From Coemansia sp. RSA 922 (lineage: Eukaryota; Kickxellomycota; Kickxellomycetes; Kickxellales; Kickxellaceae): DNA of 25,519 nt. Location: contig JANBQS010000229.1 of assembly GCA_027577415.1 (NCBI GenBank), positions 1 to 25,519 on the forward strand, read 5' to 3'. Under the pieces are notes generated by a model. The model was not told where the DNA came from, did not search any database, and saw nothing but the letters and a program-made list of their open reading frames with translations. Positions 16,269-23,707 of the stretch are shown here, in pieces; position 1 is the first letter of the stretch; each line of letters starts with the position of its first letter. A program made the translations under genes and the position numbers.

Positions 16269-18161
16269 TTAATCGCCAAGTGTCATGAGTCGAAGATGCC
16301 TCAGGTGGCTGACACACTGGGGAGCAATGTCCGACTCGGCTAGCGCATGCATGCAATCTTCAACAGCGCCCAAGGATATGTCGCTGACCTGAAGCGTATC
16401 GAGCAAGGGAAGGCGAGTCACTAGTTTGAGCAGGAGACCGCGGTACACTAATTCCTCAGAGGCCATGTCCTGCGGAAGGATTCTGGTGTTTTTCCAATCA
16501 GGTACCGGCGTAAAATGTTTGAGATATTCAGCCCGCAGAAGCCGTAGCGACTTGTTAAGAGGCAATAATGGCCGCGGGGTGTTCAAGGCACGACACTCCT
16601 GGACAACCTTGGCCGATGAAGATATCGGCGGACAAATGATTGCGCTGAGGCGTAGCTTTTGCAGACTGGAGAACATGGGCAGCAGAAGCTCTACTTCACG
16701 TAGGCTTATACAGCCGTCCAAAGTCAACGTGACCAGGCTTTTCGCAAACGTTGGTGCCCTTATATGAGACTTGATCAAACCGCTCGTAGTTGTCGCTAGC
16801 ATAAAGTGTTGAAGATTGGCCGTGGTAGTGGAAAATACCCTTGTGAGGCTGGCATCGGCGTAGCCCAATCCGCCTGAGAAATCATCGTCATAGTACAACA
16901 CGCTGAGACTGCGCAGGCTACGAAACTGCGAGAGAATGAGTTGCTCCGGCATACGACGCTTTACGCTGCAAATAGTAAGTTTGGAAATCGGGCTAACGGC
17001 GAATAGAGTTAGAAACCGGCAAAGATCCTGCGGAAACCAGCGAATATCGAGACTAGTCAGAATGGGAAAAAGCGGCTTGCCAAATCTCATCGAACTCAGG
17101 TAGAGCGGGGTATCGTGAATATTGAAAATGGGCAGCAAGCGAACCATGGCCTCGACAATGGTAAAGGTCAGAGTCAGGGACTGTAAGCTGGAGAATACGA
17201 GTCCACGGTGCCCGTCATCGGGCATAAAGGCGTTCCAGATAGTATCGACGAATGATGAAGTAAAGGAAAACTCGATGAGCTTACTGGCCAACGTGCATGG
17301 CAGGTCCACAATATCCGAAGGATCTTTGCAATTCATGCACAGGCGCTCGAGCCCAAGCGGCTTATTTGATCGCTGGCCGCCATGCCTTCCAAGATCCAGG
17401 GGGCGGCTGGATTCAATCTTCAGTACTCGGAGGGGAGTTGGCCCATACAGGCGCTCAACAATAAGCTGCTTGATCGAAACGCCGCCATACAGATTGTAAG
17501 CGTTTGATCCCTCAAATGATATCTCGCGCAATGCCGGCAGAGCTTGCGACAGAAGCTTATTGAGCGGCTCCATGTCCACACGAACACTGCCTCCATCTGG
17601 CCTCAATGGATATACTCCGTCATACAGGAACATATCGAACTGCAAGCGCTCGACATTGGGCCACACAGACTCGCCGATCCCCGAATATTCTATTATGCTA
17701 GTAAGCTCGCTTGCCGCCAGCGAACTGCCTTGCAAAACGATACGCATCTCGCTGATGTTATCGACTTGATCCATATCACGAATCAGGCGCACATTGGAGA
17801 GAATCTTTATCTTGTCGTCATCGCGGCACAGACCACCGATCCCGTTAGTGTTCATGTGTGACTCTACGAGAACCACAGCTGCTACATTGTAGAATAGCGG
17901 TAAGGCAACTGAGCGCCACTGGCGGCTGACGCCAGCAACTTTCTGAAGGCTTGTCAGATGCTCCAGTAACTGTGTTCCAAAGCTGTTAAGTAAAGGCTTG
18001 GGCGACAGGTACGTGAAGACAAGTCGTAGGATGACGACATGGGGCTCGACATCGGGCACTCCTGCACTGGCCTGGATATCGTGTTGCTGCTGCTGCTGCC
18101 TTTTATGCTTCTGTAGCTGCTTCTTCTGTCGCTCACGCTTATGCTTGTTGCTTGTAGGCAT
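16269..18161 (-). CDS. F-box-like protein, tandem copy B (630 residues)
   Basis: ATG 18161 in TTACCATGCC. Residues 6-26 are a basic/Gln tract (KHKRERQKKQLQKHKR then five Gln, from a CAG run) absent from copy A; it could act as a nuclear localisation signal. The F-box is at about 41-92: VVILRLVFTYLSPKPL, then VAGVSRQWRSVALPLFYNV; the usual LPxE opening is lost. Leu-rich segments follow (LTSLDIRWFP, ISKLTICSV, LRSLSVLYYD, LVTLTLDGCISL). Shares many blocks with copy A, so the two arose by tandem duplication. Probable SCF adaptor. Confidence 0.8.
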   Translation of the reverse strand: MPTSNKHKRERQKKQLQKHKRQQQQQHDIQASAGVPDVEPHVVILRLVFTYLSPKPLLNSFGTQLLEHLTSLQKVAGVSRQWRSVALPLFYNVAAVVLVESHMNTNGIGGLCRDDDKIKILSNVRLIRDMDQVDNISEMRIVLQGSSLAASELTSIIEYSGIGESVWPNVERLQFDMFLYDGVYPLRPDGGSVRVDMEPLNKLLSQALPALREISFEGSNAYNLYGGVSIKQLIVERLYGPTPLRVLKIESSRPLDLGRHGGQRSNKPLGLERLCMNCKDPSDIVDLPCTLASKLIEFSFTSSFVDTIWNAFMPDDGHRGLVFSSLQSLTLTFTIVEAMVRLLPIFNIHDTPLYLSSMRFGKPLFPILTSLDIRWFPQDLCRFLTLFAVSPISKLTICSVKRRMPEQLILSQFRSLRSLSVLYYDDDFSGGLGYADASLTRVFSTTTANLQHFMLATTTSGLIKSHIRAPTFAKSLVTLTLDGCISLREVELLLPMFSSLQKLRLSAIICPPISSSAKVVQECRALNTPRPLLPLNKSLRLLRAEYLKHFTPVPDWKNTRILPQDMASEELVYRGLLLKLVTRLPLLDTLQVSDISLGAVEDCMHALAESDIAPQCVSHLRHLRLMTLGD

Positions 18162-18660
18162 GGTAAGTCAAAAAGTAAAGAAGGTAAATATGGATAAAGG
18201 GAAATGTTTGTTGGTAAAGGACACACATAAAAGAAGGATGGGGGATCTTCTGGAAATGTGTTAAATCTTGTAAGTGATCAAAGCAGTAAAATCACGAGAG
18301 TCGATGGAGTTACATCCAACATTCAGCTCGCTGTTATTATCAGCGATATAAAAGGTTATCACAAAGTGGCAACCGCAAATTCAGACCATGTCTATATTGC
18401 CAGCACTTGGTAGCCAATTGTAGCTGGGCACTTTTGTCATTTACTCCTTGGTGTAAAATTTTAGTTTAGTATACATACGCTTAGAAAGGTCACTCATAAT
18501 TGCTTTACGCCGCGTTGTGCGTTCGCTAGCGCTTGGGGAATCGGGTCACAGTCCCCTTGTTGAACGATCAGTCAGATTTACAAACTTGGTTTAGAGTTTT
18601 GTGAGTGACGTCAGAGGTAAACTGCGACTTGGGTGTTAGTGAGTAGGTTTTATGAGCAAA
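18162..18660. other. Intergenic region, no gene supported
   Basis: Contains the copy-B promoter on the minus strand. A plus-strand TATA-like GATATAAAAGG (18350-18360) is followed only by an 11-codon ORF. There is an 8-base palindrome CGCTAGCG (18524-18531) in a locally GC-rich patch with GGGGA/TCCCC able to pair (about 18535-18556). No tRNA fold could be drawn. Confidence 0.45.
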
Positions 18661-18667
18661 TAGAATA

Positions 18668-18810
18668 GAGTATATAAGCGGATAAAGTAATAGCAAACTA
18701 AGTAACCTCTGTCTCCACCTTGAGGAGGAGCACGCCATAGCTTCTGGCCCACTCAGCAATCCCCACGGCCACCTTTGGCTGCAGCTCAGTGCATCCACAC
18801 GACTGAGAGA
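18668..18810. other. TATA-like site followed by GC-rich coding-like patch
   Basis: GAGTATATAAGCGG (18668-18681) on the plus strand precedes a GC-rich patch (about 18705-18805) standing out from A/T-rich surroundings. It reads as protein-like on either strand: on the minus strand a frame ending TAG gives ELQPKVAVGIAEWARSYGVL and then LLKVETEVT, preceded by a CTCTCAG that could be a splice acceptor. The plus frame gives HLEEEHAIASGPLSNPHGHL. Neither has an ATG. Could be a terminal exon, a relic or a non-coding transcript. Confidence 0.25.
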
Positions 18811-19342
18811 CTTGTAATATGTGGGGGGGCGTTTGTGGATGATATTTGATGTAAAGTTTTTATTGTTTTTTAATATGTTGTGGCGAGGAGATAAAAGAGG
18901 CAAAGCATTGGTGCTGCTTCTGTTGTTTCTTCACCAAGAAATAACCTCTCAAAATCCCTACATTCATTCCTATTCTCCAACCAACTACAACAAATACAAC
19001 AAATACAAAACCTAAATGCTCTGATTATCACAGTCAACTGATATCTCCTGTGACATGACATACAAGAACTAAATAATAAAAATAAAGTCTTAAGAGGATG
19101 GACGTGGAAGCTCACTTACAAACTAAATACTTTCTAATATAACGTTTATGGTAAATCTAATTTATTTAAAGGAATAGAATATAGTTGGTTCAATAGTTAT
19201 TGCTGGCGTAGCCCGAATTAACAACATGTGAACACATCTAAGCACTTAATATAACCAAGTGTTTAAATTGTTAGGCATGTCCTGAGCGAATGGCAAATAA
19301 AATTTCTTTAAAAATTAAAGCTAGCATAGTGGGTTAATCACT
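18811..19342. other. Intergenic A/T-rich region, no gene supported
   Basis: ORFs on either strand here are short and mostly GTG- or TTG-initiated. The only ATG-initiated one (18821, plus, 64 residues) is low complexity at its end. AATAAA-type signals near 19074-19086 could serve a plus-strand transcript. Confidence 0.45.
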
Positions 19343-19717
19343 TTACTTGTTAATGTACTCTCCTCCTAGCCTCTCAAGCTCTTTATAGGTGTTATTTCCA
19401 TAACATGTTTGCCAGTACTCCCAACTTTTCAGTTTCTCTAACTCAGTGCCAAAGTATAAAAATAAGTCTTGCTCTTGGTTTGTCACATTGTCTTTGTACC
19501 AATTAAGTGGTACAAAGACATAATTACTCATGATAATTGGGGATGGATTAATTTCCTTCACTGTTTGAGCATCTCGATTAACTTGTCCAGCAAGAGAAGC
19601 AACTGCCTCACCAATAGGTTTCTCATCTCTTACAACTTGTCCACTAATCTCTGGAAACCCTAGAGAGTTGCAGGTGACAGCGTAGTAATAATAAAAAAAA
19701 GAGGTGGGGAAACCCAT
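19343..19717 (-). CDS. Small orphan protein, tandem duplicate A (124 residues)
   Basis: ATG 19717 (CAATATGGG), 86 bases downstream of a strong TATA box. The protein opens with an aromatic run (SFFYYYYAV) and carries DLFLYFGTELEKLKSW (84-99). The second duplicate has FYAV near its start and NVFIFFGTNDSL at the matching place, so the two are diverged paralogs. No recognised domain, no convincing signal peptide, three Cys. A/T-rich codons. It is unclear whether it is secreted or cytosolic. Confidence 0.55.
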   Translation of the reverse strand: MGFPTSFFYYYYAVTCNSLGFPEISGQVVRDEKPIGEAVASLAGQVNRDAQTVKEINPSPIIMSNYVFVPLNWYKDNVTNQEQDLFLYFGTELEKLKSWEYWQTCYGNNTYKELERLGGEYINK

Positions 19718-19769
19718 ATTGAACTAGAGTATATTAGCGTTGGGAGAGTTGAGTTGTGGTGTGTGTTTG

Positions 19770-19813
19770 GAATGTAGCTAGGAGTGGCAGCAGCTTGCTT
19801 TTTATATAGCAGA
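19770..19813 (-). promoter_or_regulatory. Conserved TATA plus leader block, duplicate A
   Basis: On the minus strand a TATATAAA-type box (about 19802-19809) is followed by AGCAAGCTGCTGCC and ACTCCTAGCTACATTC. The block matches 20929-20970 base for base apart from two extra T at the TATA flank. Most of the conservation is downstream of the TATA box, in the start-site and leader region. Confidence 0.7.
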
Positions 19814-20120
19814 GAAAAAACGTAGCCATCCTCTGTTTTCTGCAGGAAAAAGCCAAATGAGGGTTCACTCTACATTCTAGCATTTTTTGGACGGTATTCA
19901 GAAATAGAGAAAGTAATCAGAAATAATAAATGAGCTTACTTTGTTTCAAAGAAGGCACATCACGGACATGTGGTTTCTGGTATTAAATTTCTGAATTGCC
20001 ATGTTTCTTTCCTTTGCCAGCTTTCTAGGCGCGCTTTGCTTTTACTTGCGTTTAGGTAAAGAAAAAAAAAAAAAAAGAAAAAAGGCGTTGGCAATTTACT
20101 CCCTTTATTTTACCTTTAAC

Positions 20121-20143
20121 AACCACGCCTTATAGGTGTGGTT
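20121..20143. repeat. 10-base inverted repeat upstream of duplicate A
   Basis: AACCACGCCT (20121-20130) pairs with AGGTGTGGTT (20134-20143) with one G-T wobble around a 3-base loop. It lies about 310 bases upstream of the duplicate-A TATA box and is not kept in duplicate B. Possible dimeric factor site. Confidence 0.35.
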
Positions 20144-20532
20144 ATTTCCGAGATGAAGTTTTTCCAACAGAACAGCTTGCTATGTCCACTTTACTCCACC
20201 TTTAGCGAATGACAGAGTGCTTAAAAAGAAATTACATATTTATTTCACAGCCTCTGTTCTTCACTGACCTTGGCACTGTGTGTTTATTTCTCTCAGCTTA
20301 CTATGTTTAATAACACTACAAACAAATAGTAGATAAATAAACTTACTAACAAGACTGTATGCAGGCTGTTAAACAAGGCACATGTAATAAGTAGTGGTAG
20401 ACCACCAATCTAATAGGCCACTGATCGCCACAACATGCAATGACAGATTTAATTTCCTGTAACAATAGAGGATTTAAGCAAATGTGCTAATGCAAGTTAG
20501 GAATCCCATTTAGGCAAAATTAAGGCAATGAC

Positions 20533-20856
20533 CTACGCTGAGCACTTGAGTGCTAGAGTCTTAACATGGGCAAATAGGTCCAATCCATTATAAATGACAT
20601 TGCTAGCATTATTTAATGAGTCATTCGTTCCAAAGAATATAAAGACATTCTCATATTTATTACAAAATCCTGTACTGGGTTTGAATTCTCCCATTGTCTC
20701 TCCAAAAACGGGATTGCTAGGACATTCTGATATATTACATGCCTTTGAAACAGAAAGCATCACCTGCGGAGTAATCTGTCCATTATTGACACAGGCTTTA
20801 TGGACTACAATACTGTTACCATAGCCAAAAGAAACAGCATAGAAATGAGATGGCAT
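20533..20856 (-). CDS. Small orphan protein, tandem duplicate B (107 residues)
   Basis: ATG 20856, about 105 bases downstream of its TATA box. Residues include FYAVSFGYGNSIVVHKAC near the start, six Cys in all, and NVFIFFGTNDSL (70-81), aligned with the FGT segment of duplicate A. It is 17 residues shorter and richer in Cys and Asn. No known family. Strong divergence of the protein against near-identity of the promoter block suggests relaxed or diversifying change in the product. Confidence 0.55.
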   Translation of the reverse strand: MPSHFYAVSFGYGNSIVVHKACVNNGQITPQVMLSVSKACNISECPSNPVFGETMGEFKPSTGFCNKYENVFIFFGTNDSLNNASNVIYNGLDLFAHVKTLALKCSA

Positions 20857-20928
20857 AATTGAATTAGATAATCAGAGTAAGCAAATATGAGTTTGACTGA
20901 GATGGGTGATATGCTTGGTAGATGTTCT

Positions 20929-20970
20929 GAATGTAGCTAGGAGTGGCAGCAGCTTGCTTTATATAGCAGA
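20929..20970 (-). promoter_or_regulatory. Conserved TATA plus leader block, duplicate B
   Basis: Matches 19770-19813 with a 2-base gap. Minus strand: TGCTATATAAAGC followed by AAGCTGCTGCCACTCC and TAGCTACATTC. Upstream, TGCAGGAAxAAGCCA (about 20998) and TTCCGAGATG (21301) also match duplicate A (19841, 20146) with a constant offset near 1155-1157. Confidence 0.7.
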
Positions 20971-21411
20971 ATGGGAAAGGTAATTTCCCCTGTATAATGC
21001 AGGAATAAGCCAGAGGACACATAGACTGACACTAGCAATTTACTCGGCAAGTACCCAGATACGATGCAAATAACCAGAAATAACGTGTTCATTCTTTGTT
21101 ACAATGGACGTCTCTGGGCGTGGACTACAAAGTGACAATATTCGACTAGCTATATTTCTTTGCAAGCACTTTACTGTGCATACTTTGCTCCACTTTCTTA
21201 CCGTTGAATGCAAAAAAAAAACAAGAAAAAAGAGGACACCTATTTTCCCCCTTTCCTTTCAAGCAAAGCCTGAGTATCAAGATGTGGACTTTTACATAAG
21301 TTCCGAGATGGAATGTTTCTGTTTAGGCAATTTGATGTGCGCACTTTGCTCCTTTTCGTCAAAGACATGAGCAGACGGAAAGGTGACTTGTGATTTGCTT
21401 CAAATCCAACT

Positions 21412-21507
21412 ATGAATTACACCCTGGGTATTGTCTGCCTTGCCCTTCTCCTATCCTATTGTCCAGTGTATTCCTTCCAACCTCTTGGGAATGCCCTTCC
21501 CTGCTGA
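21412..21507 (+). CDS. Possible 31-residue secreted microprotein
   Basis: ATG 21412 encodes a textbook signal peptide shape, MNYTLGIVCLALLLSYCPVY, followed by SFQPLGNALPC and stop. No mature domain is left, so this may be a truncated gene, an exon of a spliced gene, or chance. It begins just beyond the distal end of duplication unit B. Confidence 0.28.
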   Translation: MNYTLGIVCLALLLSYCPVYSFQPLGNALPC

Positions 21508-21654
21508 ATTGCAGCTGGGACTAGTGTAGTTGTAATTTATATTTTGTTATAGTTGGGAATGTATATCGACTTGGTTAATCATTTCGGGCAAGTGGAGAAG
21601 CAGGGAGGAAAATGCCATAAACTCGTATTTCGGTCTAGTGAACGTTGGCTCTGA

Positions 21655-22371
21655 AAAAACACTGGCTTTTTAACACTAGTAGGCTTACATTTACATTCTA
21701 TTATACGCTATATTTATCTCTTGCCTACAAATGGAATTACCCGTCGAGCCACTGTAAAAACGAAAACAGAAAAGGGAACTGCAGCAGAAGAGGAAGCAAA
21801 AAGAAATGGGAAGAGCTCAAAAGTCAATGCCATAGAAGACACCAAAATGAGCAGTATCACCAATTGATATATCCAAGGTGACGCCGTCCGGATTCAAATG
21901 CAAGCATGGTTACCGAGTACCAAGAGTGCTGAAGCAAAGTTATTGTCATATGGATGCACTTAGGTCATCTGTCGCGCGTATTCACCAAGTGCAAGGTTCG
22001 TAACAAACTCCTAATTGGCTACGGCAGTGTTGAAGTTATATGATGTGTATTGCGAGTGCTATGTGAGTGACTTCAGCAATGTGCAATCCAAACAGCAACT
22101 CGTGTGTCGGCGCAAGGATTATAAACCGCGGAAAATATGCCAAGATTTTTAAAAAAGATAATGCTGGCCCCGTTTGAGTAGAAAGTCAATATTTCAGAAC
22201 TTGCTACTGACGCATATGCTGCTTTTCACTGTTTGTCGAGACAGGTTGTGTATTGATTATTTCTTAGCTAAAGGAGTACATGCTGCAGTCCAGTTTAAAG
22301 AGCCGAGGCATTTTTTACCTGACAAGACTGACGTAGTTGAAGAGCAACTCTCAATCGTCATCTGTCAATAG
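21655..22371 (+). pseudogene. Coding relic in one frame with five in-frame stops
   Basis: A single plus-strand frame over about 239 codons has stops only at 21865, 21961, 22012, 22150 and 22159 before the final TAG (22369). Segments read as protein-like: RATVKTKTEKGTAAEEEAKR, AVRIQMQAWLPSTKSAEAKL, LKLYDVYCECYVSDFSNVQ, VHAAVQFKEPRHFLPDKTD. No family recognised. An alternative frame through 21880-22005 gives FKCKHGYRVPRVLKQSYCHM, also protein-like, so frame assignment is uncertain there. Best explanation: an old decayed gene. Confidence 0.3.
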
Positions 22372-22494
22372 TTTGGGATGGTACCTCTCGTAGTGTGACG
22401 CGAGCTCCATAGGGGTTTTGCCAAAATAGCCGCATAATGGGCAAATAAAGTGGGCATTACTTTCAACGTCACAGCTGTTACTGGTGTCCTTCAT
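22351..22494 (-). CDS. 47-residue single C2H2 zinc-finger ORF
   Basis: ATG 22494 to TGA 22351. The centre reads FICPLCGYFGKTPMELASHY then ERYHP, i.e. C18-x2-C21-x12-H34-x4-H39 with Leu31 three before the first His: the exact spacing of a classical C2H2 finger. The tail is acidic (LLTDDD). The ATG follows CCATTAG, so this could instead be the last exon of a minus-strand gene. One finger alone rarely binds DNA specifically; it may be a fragment of a larger factor. Confidence 0.45.
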   Translation of the reverse strand: MKDTSNSCDVESNAHFICPLCGYFGKTPMELASHYERYHPKLLTDDD

Positions 22495-22561
22495 CTAATG
22501 GTCGATATTTTGAAGTGAGAAAGTGGGGTATGGAGTATGTAAATAAAGGCAATAAGGATTT

Positions 22562-22777
22562 GTGTTGCCAAACTGTCTGGATGACATCCTTGTCTTTTAT
22601 AAACACCAACCCCAAAGACACGGGGCGTTCCATATTCGCTGTATTCAAACCTGCAAAGAAGGTAATTGTAAACTACGCGCAATCATCTGCGAATATGCAC
22701 CTGCATCTATAAAATCAAATGACACATCAGCAAAGAAGCAGAACACTTGCCTTGTTGACACATGCCATTCGCATTGA
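22562..22777 (+). pseudogene. Cysteine-rich coding-like fragment
   Basis: Open frame of 71 codons beginning at GTG, without ATG. Reads LPNCLDDILVFYKHQPQRHG, then CIQTCKEGNCKLRAIIC and TCLVDTCHSH. The Cys/His spacing could be a metal-binding or disulfide-rich relic. Another frame over the same bases (22515-22712) also looks protein-like, so only one can be real, if either. Not recognised. Confidence 0.22.
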
Positions 22778-23707
22778 GCCATGCATTCGATATATATAAG
22801 AATTTGTGACATTAGCCATATCTCCAAACAAGCAGCGACAAAACTAGATATAGGCAGCTGGATTCTAGGGCTAATAAACTGAGCCCTAGCCTGTGTGCCT
22901 GGTACTGCGAGATGAGGAATCTCTTTACTAGGTCTTGTCAGTCTTCGATCATTTAGAGCAGAAAGCAAAGCGCCAAATGAAATATCAGCAATAGTAAGCC
23001 GGGTGAAACGAAAAGAGTATTATTCCAGCCAAGAATTTCCAAATATTTGGTAGTCCAATAGACGTGGTGCATTGACCCCTTCAAATTAGATGGTTTGTGG
23101 TCTCAGTCGCTGTTGTCCAGCGCTTCTTGAAGTTAAGCAGCAGTAGTGTCGAATAGGGTTTTCAAGACAGTTCAAATAACTATATTAAATGTTAGATGTA
23201 AAGATGAGAAGAATAAATCTACAGGAGCTGCTTCCGTGGTCTCGCAGAAAATAAGGTGCGAGATTATGAAGTGGTCTGCAATCCAAAATAAAGTCAAATC
23301 ATTATTTGCAGCGTAGCAAAACATGAATACTGAATATAATAATATAATCAATATGTATTTTAATAGTCTCCAGCGCGTGGCGTTCTTTGGGCTAACCTTT
23401 ACACACCTGTGCACTAGAGAGCATCTGCAGAACGCTGGTGTTCGCCGACTATCGGCAGGGGAGAGTTGGTGTGTCTTGCACTTTGGGAAGAATAAATATC
23501 TGCGGTAGTTGCACAGTTAATCGAATCAGCGCGCAGAAGGTGCAAGAAAGCCACACTTCCCAACAAAAAATGATGAGGGTTCTTATTTTTGGCTGCGGGT
23601 TCAGATATCTTCTTATTTCTTTCCTTTTCTCTCATCAACACCTTTGACCTACTTTAACACTACAATTAACTTCTAAAGGTTTTCCCCTTCAATTTATTAC
23701 ATTTAAC
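22778..23707. other. Intergenic region before copy 2 of the recombinase-derived gene
   Basis: No gene supported. Contains a perfect 8-base hairpin CTAGGGCT/AGCCCTAG (22865-22889, 9-base loop), a weak 5S-rRNA-like patch (23119-23150), and the pyrimidine-rich leader of the gene at 23708. No TATA box is obvious in the last 200 bases. Confidence 0.5.
22865..22889. repeat. Hairpin, 8-base perfect stem
   Basis: CTAGGGCT (22865-22872) and AGCCCTAG (22882-22889) pair perfectly around a 9-base loop. No T-run follows, so a terminator is not indicated. Confidence 0.4.

Larger units (their letters stand above)
19343..21375 (-). repeat. Tandem duplication of about 1.15 kb
   Basis: Unit A about 19343-20215, unit B about 20533-21375. 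Colinear anchors: TATA block (offset 1157), TTCCGAGATG (offset 1155), CACTTTxCTCC (20187 and 21342, offset 1155), a poly-A/GAAAAAAG tract (offset near 1148), and the two ATGs (offset 1139). The coding parts are the most diverged. Confidence 0.65.

Noticed and set aside
18870..18945. Minus-strand ETTEAAP-encoding segment that recurs at 23205-23240
   Set aside because: The shared piece is short, both frames lack an ATG start, and similarity outside it is weak; it could be a tiny diverged repeat or chance.
21104..21370. 88-codon ATG frame on the plus strand
   Set aside because: It lies in the upstream part of duplication unit B; the matching part of unit A has no equivalent frame, so it is probably non-coding.
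21985..22015. GGTTCGTAAC resembling a tRNA B box
   Set aside because: No T-stem pairing, no A box at the proper distance and no acceptor stem.
22645..22968. 107-codon minus-strand frame upstream of the zinc-finger ORF
   Set aside because: Considered as an upstream exon, but it has no recognisable domain and no convincing donor/acceptor pair to join it to the finger.
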